The translations under genes and the position numbers were made by a program. Below, one piece after another: positions 32,530-44,561 of a DNA stretch of 64,000 nt. The notes below the pieces were generated by a model, which was not told where the DNA came from, searched no databases, and saw only the letters and a program-made list of their open reading frames with translations. The stretch's first letter is position 1. Each line of letters starts with the position of its first letter. Source of the DNA: Ectobius pallidus (taxonomy: Eukaryota; Arthropoda; Insecta; Blattodea; Ectobiidae); NCBI GenBank assembly GCA_964059195.1, contig CAXKWD010000007.1:154551269-154615268 (forward strand), written 5' to 3'.

Positions 32530-34337
32530 CCTAATTACCATTTTTTTTACATACAAGTGTTGATTGGATATCGAGGCTTTCTGTCAGTATTGACGTATTG
32601 TAGACCCCTCCCGTTATGTTGGTTATGGAGCTCCAGATGTACTGTAAATAATAATGTTCAAATGTTTTTGTTTTTAATTCGGGCTTTCAGAAAGATCTAG
32701 AATAAATTTTAGACTGCAAAACTACACAAAGAATACGTGCGAATCGATATAAGCATTGTTGTGAACGTATAGTTATTAATTAATCGTTCAACTAGACCAA
32801 GTGACGTTTGTTTATGCTGAATATTCCATGCAGTGAACCGTTAACTGGCAGTTGTCATTAATAATATGAATTTTACCGATTCCGTGTGTAATTTCTTATT
32901 GAGATTATTATTTAATTATTAAAAATTATTTTTTACCGCACGGTGTTGATTTAATTTAAGTCTTACTAAATAATGTTTATGTTAGTTTTTTTTTTTTTTT
33001 TTTTTTTAAATTATGCTTTCATGAACTGTTATTAGCGTACGTTGGCAATCAAATTAACACCATAATAGGGTTAATCAGAGGCTGTATAGATTTTTTTAAT
33101 CGAAAAATTAAAGTAAATATTTATTTTTTTAATTGGCGAGAACATTGCAACGCTATTAATAAAATTCAGTACATATTCTCAACAAATAACAAGAATATTA
33201 TAACCAATAAAAACTTTATTACGAGAGTTATTGTTTTTATTATTTGTTTGTTCCTTAATTCAGATATGCAACTTTTCCATAACTGGTTTCTTTCAAGGGG
33301 CGTGTATGTGAGTACGTCTTGAATACGCCCCTTACATTTGTGACATGATGTATCACCTCTTTAATTTTATCGTCATATTCAAATCAAGGTTGACTCTACA
33401 TGATGTCGCATTGCAGACCTCTTTTGTTTCTTTAAATCCCTGCGGATTTTCAGATACGTAAACATAGACGAATTTTGACTTCGATCAGCTGTTTCACACG
33501 TTTTTGCATTAGCCCAGAAATGCATTGATTTTATTACGTCCATACATATATGAAAGAAGTGAAAATGTCCTGTACAGGCGGCGGACTGCACAGAAAATAT
33601 CTTGGCTATTTACTTATTTTCAGTTTATTACTTCCTCCATTCAGAGTTTGCAGAAAACTAAACTTAGCAAAATATAATAGAAAACATAGATAATGTGAAT
33701 GTTTCACTTATGGTCCATAGAGGTGAAGTGTCAATATTTTTATAGAGTTATTATTTATTGATAATATTAATAGACATCTCCGTTACTTCCTCATTGCTAA
33801 GTCCCAGATGTTTTCTGAGTTAGGCGGAGATTTTCATTTTTCAGTGAAATTCAATATTACCGTATTTTTAGTAAGTATACCTATATTGAAAAATTATATT
33901 AACCAATGGCGTTGCTTTTGAATCTGTTAATTTACAGTGCATTGTTGTCCTCAATTAATATAACGCACATCCACGTCAAAATGTACGGAAAATTAAACAT
34001 TAAATATTTAATATTAAAGTATTGGCGAAATAGAATGTTATCAATATTGCTATTTAATTCTAATGGGTTATTTGGACTGTTTGGTTGGTAATTCTATAAT
34101 GCAGTCGATTATGTGCTCCATAATTTTATTTGAAATTTAAAACAGTTGAACCTCAAAGTTCGATAACGGTATCATATGTTAAGAAAGGATTAGATCAATA
34201 CTTTCCGTAATTAATCATATTCTGATTTTCATACAAGATGCATTAAATTACTTGCTACTTTTCGCTTTTCAATTAATGCTCTATAGCTTACTGAAGGGAT
34301 AAAGGTTTTTCATTTAGGAAGAGTAAAATTGATTAAG
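32530..34337. other. Possible long intron, nothing recognised
   Basis: AT-rich sequence, including a T-run near 32985-33007. A minus-strand frame at 33379-33591 (70 codons) has fairly balanced composition, but I see no homology or splice structure and do not call it. Near 33296-33342 the word pair GGGGCGT / ACGCCCC can form a hairpin. Confidence 0.35.
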
Positions 34338-34765
34338 ACCATCGCTGTGGCGTCGGGGATGCGTATAATTTCTTCATGTAGCAGGCTCGGGTTCGATTCC
34401 CGGTGAGGATAAGTTTCCTGGGTGGGTCTTTTTCCTTAACTATTAGGCGAATTTAAGGAAACCTTCTGGTCTCCGAACATCATCTGGCCGTCATACCCGC
34501 CAGAGTGTGTGAGCGACAAAGTGTCTCTTCCTCTGTGATCGTGTCTCTGAGGTGGCCCCAGCATTGGGCTGATCATTCATCCCCTCGAAAAAGCATACGT
34601 GTGTGATCCAGTGGCTGATTCCTCTCTCGACAGGTCCATCGTGTCTCTGAGGTGGCCCCGGCATTGGGCTGATTATTCATCCGTGCGATCCTGTAAGGCG
34701 TGGGCCGCATAAACAGTTCCTGCAATGGAAAAGGTTAAACTGAGAGAAAGAAGAAGAAAAAGTAG
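34338..34765 (+). repeat. SINE group C with internal duplication
   Basis: tRNA-like head (B-box GGTTCGATTCCCGGTGAGG at about 34389). The flanks ATTGATTAAG and ATTGATCAAG (34328-34337, 34766-34775) look like a 10-bp target duplication with one difference. The block GTGTCTCTGAGGTGGCCCC with CATTGGGCTGAT occurs twice (about 34543 and 34630), so the body carries a tandem duplication of about 80 bp that the copy at 39450 lacks. Confidence 0.82.
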
Positions 34766-35794
34766 ATTGATCAAGAATAATTTCTCATCTTATAAAGTAA
34801 ATATTTCATAAAGTACTGCAAAATGCTGTAATAAATGTCAGTGAATGTGTTCATGAGAGTAAAACACGAGATCATCTTTGGATTTTCCATGCAGTCAGCT
34901 TCTAGAATGTCCGAAATGTTAAACTAGATCTGATTTAGGCCTATAGCAACCAAAGCCGACAGAGTAAATGAAGTACCGTAGGCATGGGCGCAAAATTTCC
35001 AAATCCCCATTGGCTACCGGAATTCTGAGGTGGGCGACAGGTTTAATTTTGAAAAAAAAAAAACTGCTGTTTTATTTAGTTTTATTACAGTATTTACTTT
35101 CCGAGACAAAAAAATAAAATTTGATGCTAAATACTGTCACAGGCAGTTACTTCTGACATCAGGTTATCGGAATATTCGTAATTACTCGGAAGGTTACGGA
35201 AATAATTGGAAGTTGTCGATGTAACTTCATTTGAATTTCCGACTTGACTTTCATTGCTTTGGTTAACTGTGTTTTAACCAGTTGTTGCTCTATCTCTTGC
35301 AGTAACAAGAAATGTAGTTTATGTATGCTTTTGGTTATTTCAGCCGTTAAAACTCATCAGTTCAAATAATTGCAGAATATCACATTGTTTTAACAATTTA
35401 TTTAAAATGAATTGTTGCTTGCGAAAAATACAAGGTGGTACACAGTAATTTTAAATAGGGGGTACCAATAGTTCACTTAAAGTGTGTTTAGTTATGTAAT
35501 TATTTATTTGCGTATTTAAATAATTATATGGTATATAAGTTTAGTAAATAATTTCCACCTTATACCCTCAGTGTAGAGGTAGAAACCCAGAGTTTTGTCA
35601 TACAATTTATTGTTTAGTTAAAATGTTAAAAACAATCATCGGCTTACTAGGCCTAGTCCCAAAGTGACTTGAAAGCATTAAAACATTAAATCTCAAATTA
35701 TATGGTGTAATATTTTATATAGGCCTATAAAGAACAAAATATGAGAGGGAAAGTTGTTCATAATTCTGAGAAGACTGAAAACATTAGACATATA

Positions 35795-36212
35795 GGCTTG
35801 CCAGATTTCTGATATGTTCAATCGGGATACCGGAATGCCCCCCAGCGTCGCGGGTATTCAAGGGTACACACCCTTGGCGGATTTTTAGAGTGTTTTAGAG
35901 GGTAGTTTATCTCAATGCTATGAATAAATGGTTATTGATTAGGAACTTAAACTAGGGGTAGTAATAAATGACATGAGCATATAAATTTAAACATTTTATT
36001 TCTAACATGTTAATATTTAAAAGTTACTTAAGTAAGAAGAAACACTTTGAATGAGGAATAAAAAATTTAACAATATTTACATGTACTTTTCATTGGCTAG
36101 GACTTTTTTTTAGACTTTTTGGTTAAATTGAAATTTATTAAATCTAGAAAATCAAATTTAATTTTTACCGGGACGTGAAGTAAACCGGCCAAACCGGGAC
36201 GTCTGGCAAGCC
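35795..36212. mobile_element. Non-autonomous DNA transposon, 10-bp duplication
   Basis: Ends GGCTTGCCAG and CTGGCAAGCC are perfect 10-bp inverted repeats with weaker extension. They are flanked by the perfect 10-bp duplication TAGACATATA (35785-35794 and 36213-36222). A 9-10-bp duplication fits Mutator-like better than hAT (8 bp) elements, but palindromic ambiguity prevents a firm class. Confidence 0.8.
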
Positions 36213-36736
36213 TAGACATATAACATATGTAACTATTTTTTTTTTTTAAGTTTGGCTACTGCCTTCAGTCTTGTAATTTCATGCCGTGAAGTAGGCAGCA
36301 CATTACGCAGAATTTTACACCATGTACATGTATTTTTTAATGTGTTAGTATTTGTCATTATTTTATCGATAAAACTTGAGTTAAAATGTTGATGATTTCT
36401 TCCTTGGGTATGAAACAATCATTAGTACTCATCGTCCTTGAGGTATGAGGTCAGCACAGATTCAATTTCACTTTCCACGAGTTTTCAAACCAATCTCGCT
36501 TTTGTTCACTATCATCACACGAGTGATTCCAGCGTTTAAATGCAGTCAGCGTTCCAATATCACATGTCTATGAGTTATAATGGAATATTCAGTACCTGTA
36601 AGCAGATGTTTGCTTTTCAGTTGTTGAATGTTATTTCTGTAAATTCTCGTAATATCAGAATTATTAACTAACAAAAATAAGATTGAATACGATGAAACTA
36701 AAATCCTTTTCAACCAATGGAACTTGATAAACATTT

Positions 36737-37168
36737 TTTGCACGACTTAACTAATTAGTGGTAGCCTACTTACGAATATTGTTACCGTGGATCGTAAGTT
36801 GACATTCCCGCACGCAATCTTGTTGCTATGGAAACAAAACAAATTTCCGTGCGGTAAGAATTTACTTACGGCACTCGTCATAAAACAAGCCTTTATGGAC
36901 AAGGCCTCCCAGGACAAATATTCGGTTCCCATAACAACAAACACATGCGAATCACTTTCTGAAATATAACATCCATCTTCAATAGTGTATATACATAACA
37001 TTTTCAGCTAATATCTCAATTAATATAAATAAATTGATATAAGTAATCATCGTGCAAAAAATAGCATGCAATACTCGTGCCGTAAGCTCATAACGGATCT
37101 CGGAAATTGAAAAAAAACTTTCCTCCATCCGTATGCACCTCTTACGGCACTTGTATCGCAATATACTA
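36737..37168 (+). repeat. Repeat family N, single copy
   Basis: Collinear with the two units at 48144-49078. Starts TTTGCACGACTTAACTAATT and ends TTGTATCGCAATATACTATT. It contains several short inverted CTTACGGCAC/GTGCCGTAAG words. ORFs on either strand are not conserved between copies, so it is probably non-coding. Confidence 0.8.
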
Positions 37169-37326
37169 TTACGTCTTAGTACAGTATTTGAATAACTTAC
37201 CAAATTTAAACAAAACAGTTATAGCAGGTATACTTGTATACTAGGAATAATAACATGGTCAGAGAAAGCCGTCGACATTCCTCGTGCAATATTCAGAAAA
37301 AAATTATTTACTCTATTATAAAATCT

Positions 37327-37618
37327 GGGGTACGCCGTAGCTTAGTGGTTGAGGCGCTGCAAACCGGAAGGTCGCGGATTCGATCCCCGATGAGGTCGTT
37401 GGAGTTTTTCAATTGGCCTAATCCTTCGGGTGACACTATGGCCCTGGGGTCGACTCAGCCTCTAACAGAAATGACTACCAGAAGCAGTCCTGGGGCTAAA
37501 GGTAGCCGATGCATAGGGCTGACAACCTTACTACCTTCATGTGCCGAATGTCTAAAAATCTGGGAGCCTCAACCTCCTGGAACCCTCTGGGACACCATGG
37601 CCTGTAATAGGGAACACT
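37327..37618 (+). repeat. SINE group B, full-length copy
   Basis: Flanked by the perfect 15-bp target duplication TCTATTATAAAATCT (37312-37326 and 37619-37633). The tRNA-like head has A-box TAGCTTAGTGG and B-box GGATTCGATCCCC. The long target duplication shows LINE-machinery retrotransposition and, being perfect, a recent one. Confidence 0.92.
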
Positions 37619-37808
37619 TCTATTATAAAATCTATTTTTGATAGGCTTAAGCTTTTTCGTTTTCGAGCTATGTTGTTCTCAGCTGATATACAAAAACATG
37701 TTTTCTGAAAGTTGTATTATTTAATTCACTGGACCTCATGTGTAAGAGTGTTTAAATATTAATAGTTTTTTTATTAAATCTTTTCTTTTCATGCTGAGAA
37801 CTATTCTA

Positions 37809-38049
37809 AAAGTTATTCCTCTGGTTCGCGAGCGACCCCTGGTGATCCTGTAAGGGGATATTCTCAGCGTATTTGTTACCGGGGTGCGCCAGTCCCCTAC
37901 CTACTTAAACCTAAGGACAAACACACACACACCCAGTCCTGAACCCAGGAAAGGATTTTTTTACTACTGAAAAATCCCCGACCCGGCCGGGAATCGAACC
38001 CGGGCCGCCGGAGTAGAAGGCGGCTACCGACTCACCCACAGAGGCGGAC
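37809..38049 (-). repeat. tRNA-derived SINE group D
   Basis: Minus strand head carries GGGTGAGTCGGTAGCCG and B-box CCGGGTTCGATTCCCGG. The flanks GAGAACTATTCTA and GAGAACTCTTCTA (37796-37808, 38050-38062) form a 13-bp target duplication with one mismatch. Confidence 0.85.
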
Positions 38050-39451
38050 GAGAACTCTTCTACCCTACCAGAAAATATCGTGGAGAAAGTGAAAAATCGA
38101 ACTGGGCTATCTCGCTTATGTGAGATGGTATTAAACAACAAAAATTGCTAATGTTCCAGATACCGATAACTTAAAATTACTATATTCATTATAGGACGAT
38201 ATTAACTAAAACGGTTTACTTCTGGTTATTAAATAATGTTTTATAGTTTCTTCTGAACTGAAGTGTATTTTTATTTTTCTACTCTATTTGGCCAAACGAA
38301 AGCATCTCTATATAATATATATATTAAAGGCTTTGTCCTGACTGACTGACTGAATGACTGACTGACTGACAGGAATCAACGTAGAGCCTAAACTATAACA
38401 GGTAGAGACTTGGAATTTTGACAGTACCTTTGTTTCATAATGTAGGTGCTCGCTAAAAAGGATTTTTCAAAATTTTGATTTTAAATGCCAAAAATAAAAT
38501 GTTTTTGAGTATACTTAATTCCTTTTTGTACACAGAATTATCAAATCCAAATCACAGAACATATTGTTGCTAATGGTAGGCCTATCAGATGGGTTTGGAA
38601 ATAAATGAAATGCAAGTTTGACAAATTAGAGAAGGTATCAATATAATTCATGTTATAAATAAATATTATAGAATGAAATCCACGAAAATAATGCAGTCAC
38701 ATAACTTTCTCTACCCTGGACATAGAGAAAACAAAACGAGGTATGGTAATGTGTATATTTTAGTAGTAGTGTGTGTATTTATTTCTCACAAAAAATTCTC
38801 ACATATAAACCACATTATTTACATTAACCGGCGCACGGGTCGGTGTCGACCATACGTGCTCACTGCATACACTTAAATTATTACCCCATAAAAACCCAAT
38901 TGAAAAAACTATATTCTATTATTTACATAACTACGAGTAACCTCAGACGTAACCCCCCACCCCCAAGCAAGTAACAAATTTCATAGACACATAGACATTA
39001 TTAAGACAAAAAACAAAAAGATAATAATAAAAAATAATACTTAGATTTCCTTAATTCTCTAAATCTAGGCTTTCTCTCATACATCTAACTTTCTGCAGAA
39101 ATTAACATAACCCGTGTCAATTAACATATTATTACATCGCAGGTTTTTCGAAAGAGAAGTATGAATGAAAGTGATATTGCTTTCTGATTAATTTCATCCC
39201 CAAAACAGTTTTATAGTAACATAGCTGACCCATCAATGCTTCGCATTGTTAGATTTATGTATATATAGGTTAAGTGAACACAATTTAAAGTCGATTCGAT
39301 GTACTTCTATAAATCATCAGCCGTCGAGCCAACACGGTGGACGTATTTATATTCCACATAACTTACTCCTTCACCCGTAGTTTACTCTGATTATGTCTTA
39401 AAAAATTTAATCTTTCTGTTTCAATTTTGGCAAACATACAGTAAATAGTTG

Positions 39452-39878
39452 GGCGTAGGGGATGCGTTCGCTCGTCTCACGCAGCGGGCTCCGATTCGAA
39501 TACTGGTCGGGACAAGTTACCTAGGTAGAGCTTTTCCTGGGATTTTTCCTCACCTGTGAGACAAATGTCTGGGAACTTTAGGCCCTAGTGGTCTCCGGAT
39601 ATCATCTGGCAGCCATTATCATCCTCATCCCATCCTCGCCTTGTTCAGAGTGAGTGTGTGAATGATGTATCTCGTCCTATATGTTTGTGTTGTCTCAGAG
39701 GTGGCCCCGGCATTTGGCTGATCACTCATCCGGGAGGCCCTCCATGTCCTTGTCTGGTCAAGAAAGTATGTATGTGAGCCATAGAAAATCCCTCTCCCGA
39801 CAGGTCGCGGCCCTGTAAGGCCCGGGCAACATGGGTCGCTTAAATGACCCCAAAAGTTTGGGTAAAAACTAAGGTAAA
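39452..39878 (+). repeat. SINE group C, second copy
   Basis: Head GTAGGGGATGCGTTCGC and body GTCTCAGAGGTGGCCCCGGC, with a (GATA)n tail next to GTAAATAG, which also precedes the element, a probable short target duplication. It lacks the internal duplication of the 34338 copy. Confidence 0.8.
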
Positions 39879-39934
39879 AGATAGATAGATAATATGGTAA
39901 ATAGAAATTAATCAGGAAATTATATCTATTGATA

Positions 39935-40085
39935 TTGTATGAACTACCTCGGGGTAAAGGTGGCCGGTGCGTAAGGCTGACAACCTTACCACCTTCACGT
40001 GCCGATTGTCTAAAAATCCGGGAGCCTCAACTTCTTGGAACCCTCTGGGCCCCCATGGCTTGTAATAGGGAACACTTTACTTACT
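39935..40085 (+). repeat. SINE group B, 5'-truncated copy
   Basis: Contains only the 3' half of the group B unit (GGGAGCCTCAACTTCTTGGA, CTTGTAATAGGGAACACTT). The tRNA-like head is missing. Confidence 0.85.
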
Positions 40086-40866
40086 ATCTTTTGCATTGCA
40101 GTCCTAGGCTAACTATAAGAAAATAGTTGAACTCTTAAGAATAGAACCCAGGACCTTCTAAATTTACTTCACGTCAAAAAAATAGTTGATAATCATTTAT
40201 AGGAATTCTATTGATAGCCTTTCTCATAATTTTATATCCATTAGGTCTACATGAAATCCCAGTGTCATGCAAAGCCACCTGTGTAGTTTAAAAAAATAAT
40301 GTTGTCATGGGGATTGTATGCATGCAGTATGAATTCCTTTTGGTGAATTTCATACCTTTACAACCCTATTTTGGCCTTTATAAGCCCTTAGAGGCCAAAG
40401 ATTTTGAAATCCTTTCTTAGTGCGCATCTAGAGCCTAGTAGCAATATGTGTACCAAGTTTCACGTTCCTAGGCTTTATGGTTTTTGAGAAACTGTGATCA
40501 GTCAGTGAGTGAGTGAGTGAGTGAGTGGGTTTTGGCTTTTATATATAGAGATGAGAGTGAGAAATAAATATTCCGCAAAGACAATACAATTTTATGTTAC
40601 CAGAATTTCTGTTTCTTCATATTTGAACCCCTACCAGGCTAGCTGTGTACAAGCGATGGGATGCAAAATTCTACTTCCTCTATGAGCCATAAAAAGCTAT
40701 ATGAAGCGTTTCCTGAGGGATTAGTTTGATTGTGATTAGTCATTCTTCCTATTTCAATTTATAAATACCTATATAAGGACCTAGAATTTAAAAATCGAAA
40801 GTCCTTCGTAAGTTAATTTTCAATTACAAAATACAAAACCCGGGCGAAGCCGGGCTTTTTAAGCTA

Positions 40867-40867
<1 letters not shown>

Positions 40868-40908
<41 letters not shown>

Positions 40909-41551
40909 GAATGTGTGTGTGTGTGTTCTTTATGCATTACTACACCATTCATCCGATCGCCATGAAACTTTGGGAAGTTGTTGAGTGCATTCCCGGGAAG
41001 GTTTCTGGGATATTACATTTTTAATTTTTCCTTTCGTTCGTGAGTTATGAGTGAAAAACGGGCAAAAAAACGTGTATTTTTTGCGTTTTTGAAGCATCGT
41101 TTTCAGTAATACCATTCAATTTCAAATCAATTACAGTAGGCTTTGGCTATTTTTGTCATTCCTTGGACATAAAACTATCGCGATAGCTTGAATGTTGTAG
41201 CTCACGCTGGTCGATTCATTTGTTTATAATGTCAAGGCACGCAGACATATGAAATTTTCAACCTACACCGAAGAGGATTATTATTATTATTATTATTATT
41301 ATTATAAAAGGGATAATCAATATAGGCCTCAATATGGTCAAACGTTGTTCGATTTGGACGAAACTCACTATACAGGGGTTTTCTGGGCCAAGGACCTCGA
41401 ATCTGAGGTCGCTTTTACCAGTCGACGCTATCTAATCGTGGTATGTAATTCACGTGATTTAGGTGTTAATAAATATAATGATTTAACTTTTATGCTCTAA
41501 TTTTTAATTTTTGAAATAATTATCGCGTGCGAAGCCGCGGGCACACGCTAG
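40868..41551 (+). mobile_element. Helitron B, copy 1
   Basis: Begins TC directly after the CTAG of Helitron A and ends with GCGAAGCCGCGGGCACACG hairpin sequence and CTAG (41548-41551) followed by T. It is collinear with the minus copy at 55608-56235. Contains (TA)n near its start and (ATT)n in the middle. Confidence 0.85.
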
Positions 41552-42047
41552 TATATAATGAATAATTAGGTAAATACTTAGATTAACGAGGAACAATATT
41601 TTCCGTCATTCTTCAAGTCATGTAAGGTTTTACTACTTAAAACGCATGAATTAAGTTTTATTGTCTTTGCAGATTAAAAAATTCGTTGAGTTATCAGGAA
41701 TGCTACACATAGTTCAAGGGACTTGAATGTAGTGACCCTCCCTACAACGTGGGTTGTTCTGGTAGGTAAACATTTCGTCCCCTAAGCTGTAGCATAAACC
41801 CCGACTGTACCGCGTGTGGGTGGATAGGGGCTGCCCTGCCCTCCAGCCTGGATGGATGGGTAAATGAAAACGCGTCTGGGCTGCCTTGCCATTACTGTTA
41901 TTATTTACTATACTGCGTTCCCCTTTCTCAGTCGCGAAGACATTTTTGGTTGCTAAGCGACGTTTAACATTTGTTTATTGCAGTAGTGTGGACTCCAGTT
42001 TCTAGACAACGATTGACATTGGTTTATTATTGTTGAAGAACGTCAGT

Positions 42048-42456
42048 AGGTACCCGTAAAATCTGTCGTATTTAATACATGTTTGGGGCTAAGCGACGAA
42101 TTTTGGCATTGACAAATCATTGAATTTTTATAAGTTACTAAGTCTATAGTTAAAGTCTTCAACACATTTTTAATTGTTTAGCGACGGTGCGTTTTATTAT
42201 TATTAGGGCAAGGCATTTTTACTTCCTCTGCCCGTACTAGGTTTTCGACCCTAAAATTCGAAGTTGAGTTTTTAGCATATATATTTTTGAAGTAACGCCA
42301 ATAGGTACCCTGTCGTACATGTTTGGTGCTAAGCGACGAATTTTGGTGTTGACAAATCTTTGAATTTTTATTCCTTACTAAGTCCACAGCAAAAGTTTTG
42401 AGCACATTTTTAATTTTTAGCGACGATGTGTTTTATTATTATTAGGGCAAGGCATT
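42048..42456 (+). repeat. Local 160-bp duplication around an F fragment
   Basis: 42048-42218 and 42300-42456 share GCTAAGCGACGAATTTTGG, TTGACAAATC, AACACATTTTTAATT-like and TTATTATTATTAGGGCAAGG. Between them, 42220-42290 is the first 70 bp of repeat family F (TTACTTCCTCTGCCCGTACT, TTCGACCCTAAAATTCG). Confidence 0.75.
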
Positions 42457-42699
42457 TGATGATTTTGCATATTTTTTAAAATACATGAACACATCTGAAT
42501 ATGTATCATGAATTAATTGATTAAATAATGGCATTTGTTACGGTATTAATTTGCATTTTCAGGAGAGAGGTTTTTTTTGGTGTTTTTAGGTCACTTTCGG
42601 CATTTTTAAATATTTTCTATGAAGCTTTACTTTAATGACCGTGAACTAAATCCAGGAGATGATGCTTGTTTTCAATATGGCCCAGTTGTTTTGCAGTGC

Positions 42700-43300
42700 T
42701 GCCGGGAATATGTCTGTGTGGATGTGTGTCAGAACAGCTTAGCTCCAGAACGGAAAGTCGTACAAAAACAAAATTTTGTATTTGGGTCAGGTATCTTCTG
42801 AGGATATGATACGAAATTTGGCGACAAGTTTCTCTTACTCTTAAGGGGACTTTACATGAAGAAATTTTAGTTTTTCGCGATTTTCTCGAAAACTATTCTA
42901 ACGATTTTCTTTAAATTTTGCACATGGGTTGCTTATAAGAGCTAAAACTTTTATTTGAAACATTTTTTCGAAAAAATCTCTGAAGGATAGTTATAAGCCA
43001 CCCACTGTGAATGCGTCCTCTTTGCAATATGACCTCTTGTTCTATATCAGAATGTGAAGTGAAGAAAATGTATTGGTCGTATTGGTCATGCTTAAAGTGA
43101 AAAAAGTTACGAGATTATATTAATCAGATTTTATTTGGGTTATGTATCCTTCGGGGATGTGATGTGTTGTGGTAACAACATTCTCTTCATTTTTACAACA
43201 ACTTTGCATGATGAAGAGAATGTCATACGTAATAATTATTTTATACTAAAAGGCTTTCTTTTATTTGAGCAGGATTTCACATCAGATTTTTATTTTGCAT
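42700..43300 (+). repeat. Repeat family F, copy in same direction
   Basis: Matches 61300-61950: GAACAGCTTAGCTCC, GGGGACTTTACATGAAGAAA, TTTCTCGAAAAC, AAGCCACCCACTG, and the end CACATCAGATTTTT. The ORF frames inside are not conserved among copies. Confidence 0.75.
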
Positions 43301-43420
43301 TTTTCGCAATTTTTTTGTCATTACCGGTAAATGCCGATCTTAGTGTGAAGATCATCATTATGTTGAAAAATAATTGCAGGTTGCAACTTGAAATGCAACA
43401 TATGTGGGATAATACCTATA

Positions 43421-44147
43421 CCGGGTGTTCGGAAATTCATATTACAAACTTTTGGGGCTAGTACAGGGAACTTAGTAGACAATATTTCGAATAGGAAACC
43501 ATGTCCGGAAACATACCGTTTCCTTGCTACAGCCATTACAATGAGTCGGATTTTCCGGTGTTGTTTTGCAACCGGAGAGGCAGTACATGACGTCAGAAGA
43601 GCACCATATGAAATGAGGTGTGACGTAAGGTACAGAAGTAAATGACGTTTGACTCATTACAGACAAAAGTCAAATTTTTTGGTAACAATACCAAAGTAAC
43701 AAAAAAACTTTCATTGATCACAATAACACCTTTGTCAACAGTGGAAAAAACAAATTTGTTTCTGTATTCTGCACTGGATGCGTCCCATATGAAACTGCTC
43801 ACAACAACAGAGGCTCGATGTGACGACCACCAACGTCGTTGTACGCATTGTACCGACGACTCATGTTCCGGTACACTCGTTCCATCACACCTGGCGTCCC
43901 GTTAATCTCTTGTGCAGTGACCATCACTCGTGCCAGCATTTCTTCCTCGGTCTCTACAGGAGTCTCGTACACCATACTCTTCATACGACCCCAGAAGAAA
44001 TAGTCCAATGACGTTAAGTCCGGCGATCGTGGGGGCTGTAGCACGGAAACAGTACGTTTCCGGACAAGGGTTCCTGTTCGAAATATTGTCTACTAAGTCC
44101 CCTCTACTAGCCCTAGAAGTTTGTAATATGAATTTCCGAACACCCGG
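43421..44147 (-). mobile_element. DDE transposon remnant with 114-bp inverted repeats
   Basis: 43421-43534 and 44034-44147 are inverted repeats of 114 bp with about a dozen differences, starting CCGGGTGTTCGGAAATTCAT and flanked by TA on both sides (43419-43420, 44148-44149). The interior holds only the end of a transposase gene. It is a deletion derivative that keeps both ends. Confidence 0.9.
43799..44044 (-). pseudogene. C-terminal DDE transposase fragment
   Basis: 82 open codons: PPRSPDLTSLDYFFWGRMKS is the third catalytic Asp region of the Tc1/mariner-like DDE superfamily (usual SPDLTPLD.FLWG), followed by VYETPVETEEEMLARV and VGGRHIEPLL at the end. The DNA-binding domain and the first two Asp residues are missing. 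The frame starts inside the right inverted repeat, so no functional protein is expected. Confidence 0.85.
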
Positions 44148-44561
44148 TATAGGAATAGCCGAACAAAAATTTTAGTCGCCATTAACAATTTGGAATTATG
44201 AAGTACTTATCTCCGAGACTTGATAGAATTATAGATATTACTATATCAGGAAAGTGAACGTGAATCAGAGCAATACACGCGAATGCACCGGAGCGAGACA
44301 AGGCGTTGTGTAATAAACACACGGGAGAGATGCAGCACTGCATGGCGGTGTGCCAGGCAAGGCCAGGTTCAAATCCCACGCACCCTATTATTCTAACAGA
44401 CTTTTACATCTATTTTAACGAGTTTTAAATAGCACTCCCTTCTTGTATTTCACTATGCACCTCAGAAATCACTTCACACGTGCATCTTGTACATACGACA
44501 ATACTTACTTACTCAATGGCAATAGACAACTCCTAAGCAAGCTAAAGGAATATTATCTATT

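Larger units (their letters stand above)
39222..40551 (-). mobile_element. Helitron-like insertion inside Helitron A
   Basis: Absent from the Helitron A copy at 29140-29160. Minus strand begins TCTCTATATATAAAAGCC after an A and finishes with a CAATGCGAAGCATTG hairpin close to the end, in an AT target. The final four bases do not fit the usual CTRR exactly. It hosts two SINE copies. Confidence 0.6.
38305..40867 (+). mobile_element. Helitron A, interrupted non-autonomous copy
   Basis: Begins TC after an A and ends with a hairpin (CCCGG/CCGGG around GCGAAG) and CTAG followed by T, the standard Helitron borders without target duplication. No Rep/helicase frame is present. Comparison with 28780-29453 shows a clean insertion at 39222-40551. 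Near the left end is a (GACT)n run. Confidence 0.75.

Noticed and set aside
33379..33591. 70-codon minus-strand frame as a small gene
   Set aside because: No homology, promoter or splice context that I can support.
36747..37001. Open frame in repeat N as a gene
   Set aside because: Corresponding frames in the 48144-49078 copies are broken or different, so the frame is not conserved.
37322..37400. tRNA gene with B-box GGATTCGATCCCC
   Set aside because: It belongs to a 290-bp unit with a 15-bp target duplication and three further copies here, so it is a SINE head.
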